Positions 1-5,421 of a stretch of 8,099 bases of DNA are shown here, one piece after another. Where the stretch lies: positions 1-8,099 of the forward strand of contig DKAT01000073.1 in the NCBI GenBank assembly GCA_002450905.1. The letters are read 5' to 3'. Both the position numbers and the translations under genes were made by a program. Under the pieces are notes generated by a model. It saw nothing but the letters and a program-made list of their open reading frames with translations, made no database searches and was not told where the DNA came from. Numbering within the stretch: the stretch's first letter is position 1; each line of letters starts with the position of its first letter. This stretch comes from Spirochaetia bacterium UBA6919 (GTDB lineage: Bacteria; Spirochaetota; UBA6919).

Positions 1-400
1 GTTTTAAGATATTTTTATTTTTTAGATGTGTTACAAAGTATTCTCTCTGATTTTGAATTGGGATGTGACAATTGAGACATTGCCATTTGGGCGTATTTTC
101 CTTTGCAATTTCAGCCTGGAACTGGAGATCACTCAGAGCAGAGGCGTGTGTCGATTGTTTCCATTCCTTGTAAATTGCTTGATGACATGTACCACAACTA
201 GATGCCTTAATATCCATGGTACCCTCGCCATCGGTTCTTTTCAAATTCTTTAATTGTGGTATAACAAACATACAGGGATGCTTCTCTTTATCAAACATCT
301 TATCCAGAGGGGTTGCATTTTTTAAATCTTCAGACTGTTTGTCATTACAAAATGATATTATTAAAAGGATAAATAAAACAGGGATAATAAAATATTTCAT
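1..400 (-). CDS. Predicted multiheme c-type cytochrome lipoprotein, partial (3' end beyond window)
   Basis: Read on the minus strand from ATG at 400-398, the frame stays open to the left edge (133 codons). The N-terminus has one Lys followed by a hydrophobic stretch (residues 4-17) and a Cys at 18 in the context ISFC. This resembles a lipoprotein signal with a relaxed lipobox (Phe at -1 is not standard). Two heme c attachment motifs are visible: CGTCH at 69-73 and CLNCH at 108-112. The context around the first, CHQAIYKEWKQSTHA, is typical of cytochrome c554-like multiheme proteins. By family knowledge such proteins carry electrons outside the cytoplasm; the partner and substrate here are unknown, and further hemes may lie outside the window. 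The gene is divergent from the mlaE unit. No strong ribosome-binding site is seen; an AGACGG is upstream. Certain as a c-type cytochrome, less so as a lipoprotein. Confidence 0.85.
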   Translation of the reverse strand, partial: MKYFIIPVLFILLIISFCNDKQSEDLKNATPLDKMFDKEKHPCMFVIPQLKNLKRTDGEGTMDIKASSCGTCHQAIYKEWKQSTHASALSDLQFQAEIAKENTPKWQCLNCHIPIQNQREYFVTHLKNKNILK

Positions 401-582
401 AATTTGTACCGTCTAGTTCATATTAAGATATATAAATTTAAATGATATTTTAGATATATACAATGAAATTTAATATATTTTTTATTAGTTTTCTTAAATT
501 ATTTATTAAGAATTTTAGTTTATCGATCAGATAAATTGGATTCATTACATTGTGCAAGACGTTATACCGATGAGATGATATC
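401..582. other. Divergent AT-rich intergenic region
   Basis: This non-coding stretch separates the minus-strand cytochrome gene from the plus-strand mlaE unit and must hold the promoters of both. It is so AT-rich that many -10-like words occur by chance, and I cannot choose a convincing -35/-10 pair for either direction. TATACC at 563-568 is a possible -10 element for mlaE but lacks a well-spaced -35. A 7+7 inverted repeat lies at 491-512 and is listed separately. No open frame with coding character is seen here. Confidence 0.6.
491..512. repeat. 7-bp inverted repeat between divergent genes
   Basis: TTCTTAA (491-497) and TTAAGAA (506-512) are exact reverse complements around an 8-base AT spacer. 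Sitting between two divergent genes, it could be an operator. A stem this AT-rich would be a weak RNA hairpin, and chance is a real alternative in such sequence. Confidence 0.3.
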
Positions 583-1365
583 ATGTTTTTACTGTTGTTC
601 CTTAGAAAAATTATATCTTTTTTTAACGATTATATAGAAATTATTGCTTTATTTGTAGAAACGATCAAGAGTATATTTATTAATAGGGGGAAGGGAAAGT
701 TCGTAATTATTGATGGAATTATAAAACAGGTCTATTTTTCAGGGGTGCATGCATTATTGGTAATGAGCTTTGTATCCTTGTTAATTGGTGTAGTTATTAT
801 ATTTATTTGTAATAGTTATGGATTAGATGAGAAGTTTATCAGTGATGTGCTTATTAGTACGATTATCCAATACGTTGGTCCCCTGATTACAATGATGGTA
901 TTAATTGGGCGTTCAGGTACTGCTATTGCTGCAGAAATTGGGAATATGAAAGTTGCTCACGAGATAGAAGCTTTGGAGGTGATGGGAATTGATGTTATTC
1001 ATTTTATAGCTCTACCAAGAATTGTAGGGATGACCATTTCTATTTTCTGCTTAAGTATATTTTTTACTTTGATTTCTATTTTAGGAAGTGCTTTTGTTAT
1101 GGTAAAGCTCTTGGATAATTTTAGTTTATTTAAGTTCTACCAGGTATTTTTTAATAAATTACAGATTACTATGTTCCTAGAAAATATATTAAAAGTTATA
1201 GGTTTTGGTATTATTATATCAACTGTTAGTTGTTACCAGGGATTTAAAGTACGATTTTCTGCTCTGGAAGTTCCACAAAGAACAACACAAGCTGTGGGGA
1301 GATCAATTATATTGTGTTTTATATATTTCGTTTATATTTCAGTAATTTTCACTTATATAGATTAA
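583..1365 (+). CDS. mlaE: MlaE-family (YrbE) ABC transporter permease, MCE lipid-transport system
   Basis: The 260-residue product is the inner-membrane permease of an MCE/Mla-type phospholipid transporter, close to the usual family length of about 260. An N-terminal amphipathic or interfacial helix region (about 1-35) precedes membrane segments at roughly 53-77, 88-110, 147-175 and 203-217 plus 238-257. The family core is clear: GP at 99-100, GR at 109-110, then AAEIGNMKVAHEIEALEVMG (116-135), followed by LPR at 144-146. The C-terminal block has YQGF (218-221) and TTQAVGRSI (234-242), but the usual GAEGVG-like stretch reads SALEVPQ. The start is the first possible one after an in-frame stop at 571-573; no good Shine-Dalgarno is seen. 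It is followed after 24 bases by the ATPase gene, its expected partner. The permease family is certain; the substrate is inferred to be phospholipid. Confidence 0.93.
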   Translation: MFLLLFLRKIISFFNDYIEIIALFVETIKSIFINRGKGKFVIIDGIIKQVYFSGVHALLVMSFVSLLIGVVIIFICNSYGLDEKFISDVLISTIIQYVGPLITMMVLIGRSGTAIAAEIGNMKVAHEIEALEVMGIDVIHFIALPRIVGMTISIFCLSIFFTLISILGSAFVMVKLLDNFSLFKFYQVFFNKLQITMFLENILKVIGFGIIISTVSCYQGFKVRFSALEVPQRTTQAVGRSIILCFIYFVYISVIFTYID

Positions 1366-1389
1366 TATTTGGTTAATAGTTGTTTGGAT

Positions 1390-2220
1390 ATGAATTTTGA
1401 TAATATCGATATTTTTGGTGAACGGATTGAACAAAGAAAAGTTCTTCTTGAAATGAAAAATGTTTCTTTTGCCCCAGAAGGAAAGCAGGTCATTAGAAAT
1501 GTCAATTTAACTATTCATGAAGGGGAATCACTTGTATTTGTAGGTCATAGCGGGAGTGGGAAAAGTTCAATGCTTAAGCTGTGTTCCGGGCTCTACACTC
1601 CTACAGAAGGTTCGGTGTTTATTGATGGGGTTAACATTAATAAATTATCTAGGCTTAAAAGACTTGAAATTATAAGGAAGATTGGTTTCGTATTTCAGGA
1701 CAGTGGTTTGGTTACTAATCTTAATATTTATGAAAATGTAGCTCTCATTCTTCGATATCATAAACTTTTTAATGAAAAGAAAATAAAAGAAATTATTAAT
1801 GAAAAATTAATCAATTATAAATTAGATCACATATCCCATTTGATACCATCCTATTTGAGTCCTGGACAAAAAAGACTTGTATCGTTTGTAAGGGCAGTTA
1901 TTTTAGAGAATAAAATATTATTTTTAGATGATCCAACAACAAGTATTGATGGATATATGATAAGAAAAATAATAGATCATATTAAGAATTTAACCCAACA
2001 AGGTGGTGTTGTCATAACTGTCACAAATAATCAGGAGTTTTCAGATGCTATTGCTCATCATATTGCTGTTATGGACCAGGGTTCGCTCATAGCCTTCGAT
2101 GAACCAGAGAAAATTAAATCCAGTAGTGATCCGATTGTTAAACAAATTATGCAAAGTCTAAATAAAGATAAAGAACTAGCAGATGAGTTTTTAAAGATTA
2201 TGGAAAGCGATATATTTTAA
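1390..2220 (+). CDS. mlaF: MlaF-like ABC transporter ATPase with altered catalytic residues
   Basis: This is the cytoplasmic nucleotide-binding subunit that should pair with the MlaE-like permease. Numbered from ATG 1390 (276 residues), it shows Walker A GHSGSGKSS at 52-60, Q-loop Gln103 in FVFQDSG, signature LSPGQ at 156-160, Walker B ILFLDD at 176-181 and D-loop SID at 185-187. Two key positions differ from the family: the residue after the Walker B Asp, normally catalytic Glu, is Asp181 (GAT GAT), and the H-loop His is Asn213 (TNN instead of THD). ATP binding looks intact, while hydrolysis could be slow. An acidic/helical tail follows the H-loop, as in MlaF. The start is uncertain: an in-frame TTG at 1369 would add seven residues and lie 3 bases after the mlaE stop; neither start has a clear Shine-Dalgarno. 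The family is certain; its degree of activity is unknown. Confidence 0.9.
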   Translation: MNFDNIDIFGERIEQRKVLLEMKNVSFAPEGKQVIRNVNLTIHEGESLVFVGHSGSGKSSMLKLCSGLYTPTEGSVFIDGVNINKLSRLKRLEIIRKIGFVFQDSGLVTNLNIYENVALILRYHKLFNEKKIKEIINEKLINYKLDHISHLIPSYLSPGQKRLVSFVRAVILENKILFLDDPTTSIDGYMIRKIIDHIKNLTQQGGVVITVTNNQEFSDAIAHHIAVMDQGSLIAFDEPEKIKSSSDPIVKQIMQSLNKDKELADEFLKIMESDIF

Positions 2221-2224
2221 TAGA

Positions 2225-2242
2225 ATATTATGAATATAATAT
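2225..2242. repeat. 7-bp inverted repeat in the mlaF-MCE gene gap
   Basis: ATATTAT (2225-2231) and ATAATAT (2236-2242) are exact reverse complements with a 4-base spacer, just after the mlaF stop. The right arm contains TATAAT (2235-2240), which could be a -10 box, but no matching -35 is found about 17 bases upstream. It may be a weak processing hairpin, an operator, or chance in AT-rich sequence. Confidence 0.25.
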
Positions 2243-2292
2243 AACATCTGGGTAAATATTATTTTTATGATATAGGATAGAATGGAGTTATT

Positions 2293-3372
2293 ATGTTATT
2301 TCAATTTAGTAAAATAGAAAAAATTGTATCTATTTTTATAGTCTCTACTTTATTAATTATTGTTACATTATTTGTTATGATGGGAAAGTTTAATGATTGG
2401 TTTAGCGATAAATTTATCTATTTCACGGAATATACATCTGCAAGAGGATTAAAGGTGGGGTCTCCTGTTTTATTCAGGGATAATGAATGGGAAATTGGTA
2501 CAGTTTCAGCCATTGAATTGAATAACCTGAATAATAAGATAAAGGTATATATCCAGGTGTTAAAAAAATATAGTAATAACGTAAGAGGTGATTCCATAGC
2601 ATTCTTAAGTAAAACAGGTTTTGCTGGTATTGCAGGTCAAACAAGTATTAAAATCACAATAGGTAGCCAGCAGTTTGATCCATTACCTAATCGTAGAAAA
2701 ATACCTTCCAGCGACTCTCATGAAGGTCAGATTATGATGCAGGATATGTCTATACAGGTAAGTCATGATATAGAAGCAAAGATAAATAATATAGCAGCCA
2801 ATATAAACGATCTTACCCGACCAAGTGGTCCACTCGAACAATCCTTACAAAATGTTAAAGATATTACAAAATATGTGAAAGATGGAGTAGAATTTCAACG
2901 GATAAACAAACTCATCAATGACATTTCATCGAAAGTAAATTTCTCCCTCGATGATATCAATAAAATTACTGGAAATATAAATAAAGTCATTGATTCAACT
3001 TCGCCCAAAATAGATAAATCAATTCTCCGCTTAACAGAAAATATTGAGGTTATTTTAAATCAATTTACTGAAACTACAAAGAATTTAATTAAACTTCTTG
3101 AAAGACAAGCTAATCCTATTATGCAGGATCTCCATCAAGCAATTAAAAAAATACTGAATGATCTCACGGTAGCAATCAATTCAACGGTAGGAAGTGTACA
3201 AAATAATGTCACAGCATCCCTCAATGATTTTCGTCTTATTCTGCAAAATGTTCGGATCATGACAACCCGTTTAAATACTCTTCTTGATCAGGTAGAAAAA
3301 CAAATTCCTTTTATTGACAAAAATAAAAAACCCAAACCCAATCTAATAGATGAAATAGACAGAGGAGGATGA
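2293..3372 (+). CDS. mlaD: MCE-domain (MlaD-like) periplasmic lipid-transfer protein, membrane-anchored
   Basis: The 359-residue protein has one N-terminal membrane segment (about 10-31) and then an MCE domain (about 42-123) with the family pattern ARGLKVGSPVLFRDNEWEIG (50-69) and GIAGQTSIKITIG (112-124). MCE proteins form a hexameric ring on the MlaE/MlaF complex and provide a hydrophobic path for lipids across the periplasm. After residue 155 comes a long helix-rich region to about 340 with regular Ile/Leu spacing and many Asn, Asp, Lys and Thr. This predicts coiled coil or a long helical extension, as in the longer MCE proteins, and makes the protein much larger than E. coli MlaD (about 180 residues). 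The C-terminus is charged and Pro/Lys-rich. A GGAG at 2284-2287 sits 5 bases before the ATG. The 72-base gap from mlaF is the largest within the unit. Family assignment is secure; symbol by homology. Confidence 0.92.
   Translation: MLFQFSKIEKIVSIFIVSTLLIIVTLFVMMGKFNDWFSDKFIYFTEYTSARGLKVGSPVLFRDNEWEIGTVSAIELNNLNNKIKVYIQVLKKYSNNVRGDSIAFLSKTGFAGIAGQTSIKITIGSQQFDPLPNRRKIPSSDSHEGQIMMQDMSIQVSHDIEAKINNIAANINDLTRPSGPLEQSLQNVKDITKYVKDGVEFQRINKLINDISSKVNFSLDDINKITGNINKVIDSTSPKIDKSILRLTENIEVILNQFTETTKNLIKLLERQANPIMQDLHQAIKKILNDLTVAINSTVGSVQNNVTASLNDFRLILQNVRIMTTRLNTLLDQVEKQIPFIDKNKKPKPNLIDEIDRGG
3361..3368 (+). promoter_or_regulatory. Strong ribosome-binding site inside the MCE gene end
   Basis: AGAGGAGG directly abuts the ATG at 3369-3371 but lies 6 bases before an in-frame TTG at 3375. 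Normal spacing therefore favours TTG 3375 as the true start of the TPR lipoprotein, although the ATG overlapping the MCE stop (ATGA) is the conventional choice. The two differ by only two residues and both leave the signal peptide intact. Confidence 0.6.
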
Positions 3373-4379
3373 TTTTGATCCTTAATTTATTGATCCAAAA
3401 ATTTAAATATTTTATTTTCATTTCTGGACTTGTCATATTATTACTGAGTTCATGTTCGTCTAATAATTCTTTAGATGACAAGTCAATTGTAGAAAATTAT
3501 AATTGTGATGATTTTAAAATAAATGTCCAAAATGATTACAGGTATCTCATGGCGAAAGACTCTTTTCAAAAAGGGGATTTAGTTACTACGCTGTCAGTAT
3601 ATAAAGAACTCTTGAAAGAAAGTATACAAGAAGATAGTCCTATCAAAACACTTTTCGTATTAGAGAATCTTTCTATAATCTATTTAAAAATGAATAATTT
3701 GATCAAATCTGAAGCTATGTTGGTAAGAATGGATGTACGAAATCGAGGTTTAAGTAATGTAAAGTATATTGCACATTATCACGAAAATTATGGAAAACTT
3801 TATCGTATAAAGAAAAAATACAAAGAATCCTTGGAACATCTCAATAAAGCATATCGTATTTATTTACATTGCAAACAGGTAGATCGCGTAATCGCATCCT
3901 TGATCCAGTTAGGAATAACTTATTTTGCAATGGGTGAAAAACATTTTGACAAATCCATCGAACATTTGAAAAGAGCATATTATTTAAGTATAAATACAAA
4001 GAAATATACAAAAATATCGATTATATTTTATTTTTATGGAAAGATTTATCAATTAAAAAAGGATTACAAAAACGCCATTCATTTCCTCCAATTAGCATTA
4101 AAATATGATAAACAATATAAATATGTTCATGGAATAGCACAAGATCTCTATGAAATTGCATACACATATTATCTCCAGGAAAAATGGGATTTTGCAAAAC
4201 ACTTCTTTACAAGATCCTATGAAGTATACAAATCAATTGAAAATAAAACAAACGAAATTAAAACTAAAATTGGTGAGATCCTCGAAAAATTAATCACCCT
4301 ATCAAGGAATTCTGGAGATGTTCTACAAGAAAACTTTTATAAAAAAGAATTAAAACAATATGAACCAAAAAAATCATAA
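3369..4379 (+). CDS. TPR-repeat lipoprotein, co-transcribed with the MCE transporter genes
   Basis: The 336-residue protein starts with a signal peptide: Lys11 and Lys13, a hydrophobic core 14-26, and a good lipobox LSSC with lipidated Cys29, followed by a Ser/Asn-rich linker. Residues 58 to about 290 form successive helix-pair repeats of tetratricopeptide type with the usual Tyr/Ala/Gly positions, for example YGKLYRIKKKYKESLEHLNK (141-160) and YGKIYQLKKDYKNAIHFLQL (223-242); about six repeats can be counted. TPR domains bind other proteins, so a scaffold or adaptor role in the periplasm or at a membrane surface is likely. It overlaps the MCE gene by 4 bases, which suggests translational coupling and a shared task in lipid transport. 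It occupies the place where other operons encode MlaC or MlaB but resembles neither. The lipoprotein and TPR calls are solid; the specific function is unknown. Confidence 0.85.
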   Translation: MILILNLLIQKFKYFIFISGLVILLLSSCSSNNSLDDKSIVENYNCDDFKINVQNDYRYLMAKDSFQKGDLVTTLSVYKELLKESIQEDSPIKTLFVLENLSIIYLKMNNLIKSEAMLVRMDVRNRGLSNVKYIAHYHENYGKLYRIKKKYKESLEHLNKAYRIYLHCKQVDRVIASLIQLGITYFAMGEKHFDKSIEHLKRAYYLSINTKKYTKISIIFYFYGKIYQLKKDYKNAIHFLQLALKYDKQYKYVHGIAQDLYEIAYTYYLQEKWDFAKHFFTRSYEVYKSIENKTNEIKTKIGEILEKLITLSRNSGDVLQENFYKKELKQYEPKKS

Positions 4380-4407
4380 TATTTCTATTATACTGAATAA
4401 GTAATGC

Positions 4408-4436
4408 TTGACATTTTTTAATAATCTTATTAACTT
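4408..4436 (+). promoter_or_regulatory. Candidate promoter for rplM-rpsI
   Basis: A perfect -35 box TTGACA (4408-4413) lies 74 bases before the rplM start. At 17 bases spacing the -10 position reads TAACTT (4431-4436), only a partial match; the surrounding sequence is all AT. Between them, TTAATAA (4418-4424) and TTATTAA (4427-4433) form an exact inverted repeat with a 2-base spacer, which could be an operator. The position in the 108-base gap between the TPR lipoprotein and the ribosomal genes supports a promoter here. The -10 element is the weak point. Confidence 0.5.
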
Positions 4437-4487
4437 AAACATCTCAAATCATTTTGAACTTAAATAATAATTGGATTAGAGGACTAA

Positions 4488-4916
4488 ATGAAAACCATTT
4501 TTCCTAAAAAAGAAGACATACAAGATAATTGGGTACTCATCGATGGATCAAATCAGGTATTAGGACGACTAGCATCTCATATCGCTTCCATCCTTAGAGG
4601 AAAAAATACAGCCAAATTTACTCCCCATCTCCCAGGTGAAAACGGAGTTATATTAATTAACGCTAGTAAAATCATAGTTACTGGAAAAAAAAATACTGAC
4701 AAAATATATTATCATCACACAAGATATCCAGGTGGTGTAAAAAGTATTAATTTTAAAGATGCTATGGAAAAAAAGCCTGACTTCCCAATAAAAAATGCTG
4801 TCAAAGGGATGTTACCAAAAAATCGATTGGGAAGGCATCTCCTGACAAGATTTAAAGTATATGCTGATGAAAATCACCCTCATCAGGCTCAGCAGCCAGT
4901 TAAAATTGATTTATAA
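4488..4916 (+). CDS. rplM: Large ribosomal subunit protein L13 (uL13)
   Basis: The 142-residue product has the same length as E. coli L13, an early-assembling 23S rRNA-binding protein of the 50S subunit. Recognisable family blocks are WVLIDGSNQVLGRLASHIA (15-33), the LRGK segment, INASKIIVTGKK, YYHHTRYPGG, and the C-terminal VKGMLPKNRLGRHLLTRFKV followed by the ADENHPHQAQQP tail. AGAGGA at 4478-4483 gives a well-placed ribosome-binding site for the ATG. It is followed after 15 bases by rpsI, the conserved L13-S9 pair. Third codon positions strongly prefer C over G, unlike the mlaE and mlaF genes upstream. Confidence 0.98.
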   Translation: MKTIFPKKEDIQDNWVLIDGSNQVLGRLASHIASILRGKNTAKFTPHLPGENGVILINASKIIVTGKKNTDKIYYHHTRYPGGVKSINFKDAMEKKPDFPIKNAVKGMLPKNRLGRHLLTRFKVYADENHPHQAQQPVKIDL

Positions 4917-4920
4917 TTAT

Positions 4921-4925
4921 AGGAG
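4921..4925 (+). promoter_or_regulatory. Ribosome-binding site fixing the GTG start of rpsI
   Basis: AGGAG sits 6 bases before GTG 4932-4934. This supports GTG as the initiation codon of rpsI, and the resulting N-terminus (MEKVHTSVGRRKKSVARI) matches the S9 family start. Confidence 0.8.
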
Positions 4926-4931
4926 TATTCA

Positions 4932-5321
4932 GTGGAAAAAGTACATACATCAGTCGGTCGAAGAAAAAAATCAGTTGCAAGAATTCGTTTGTCCCACGGT
5001 AAAGGAACCATTATCGTCAATGGTAAGAAATTAGAAGAATATTTCAGCCGATCCATCCATCATCTGATCATAAAATCACCTCTAGCTGTCACCGATCATT
5101 TAAGCAACTACGATATCCATGTCAATGTAACCGGCGGTGGTGAAACAGGTCAGGCTGGTGCTATCAGACACGGTATATCAAGAGCTCTAACCCTAGCTGA
5201 TCCCAAAAGTAGATCATCTCTCAAAAAAAATGGAATGTTGACAAGGGATCCACGTATGACTGAACGCAAAAAATACGGTCACAAAGGTGCAAGAAAGAGC
5301 TTTCAATTCTCTAAACGTTAA
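4932..5321 (+). CDS. rpsI: Small ribosomal subunit protein S9 (uS9)
   Basis: The 129-residue product is S9 of the 30S subunit, whose C-terminal tail reaches the P-site tRNA. Family marks are the N-terminal VGRRKKSVARIRL, GKGTIIVNGK, the glycine-rich VNVTGGGETGQAGAIRHGIS (65-84), and the basic C-terminus ERKKYGHKGARKSFQFSKR ending in the conserved SKR. Its length is one residue shorter than the E. coli protein. It starts at GTG and follows rplM by 15 bases, so the two are almost surely co-transcribed and translationally linked. No strong terminator follows before alaS, so read-through into that gene is possible. Confidence 0.98.
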   Translation: MEKVHTSVGRRKKSVARIRLSHGKGTIIVNGKKLEEYFSRSIHHLIIKSPLAVTDHLSNYDIHVNVTGGGETGQAGAIRHGISRALTLADPKSRSSLKKNGMLTRDPRMTERKKYGHKGARKSFQFSKR

Positions 5322-5421
5322 AAGTATATTTAATTTGATTGATTCTTTCTATATATTTCCTATCCTATCCTCTTCTCAAAATAACACACCGGGTAAGATG
5401 ATATTTGTAGAGGCTGTTTAA
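5322..5421 (+). promoter_or_regulatory. rpsI-alaS intergenic leader with pyrimidine tract
   Basis: This 100-base gap has no clear promoter and no GC-rich terminator. It contains a nearly pure pyrimidine stretch around 5356-5377 with repeated CCTAT/CCTCT words. CCTCT at 5369-5373 is complementary to AGAGG at 5409-5413, the likely ribosome-binding site of alaS (8 bases before its ATG), so a translation-controlling pairing is conceivable. The pairing is only five bases, so this is a weak hypothesis. Confidence 0.3.

Noticed and set aside
26..416. Two plus-strand open frames (26-253 and 216-416)
   Set aside because: They lie antisense to the minus-strand frame that carries a signal sequence and two CxxCH heme motifs; their own translations show no recognisable domain.
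491..512. Possible dif/Xer recombination site at the inverted repeat, suggested by the skew switch
   Set aside because: The arms match known dif arms poorly and the spacer is 8 bases rather than about 6; the similarity is no better than expected in AT-rich sequence.
4376..4391. ATAATA/TATTAT hairpin right after the TPR lipoprotein gene as a terminator
   Set aside because: The stem is six A-T pairs with no GC and is not followed by a T-run, so it would be too weak to terminate.
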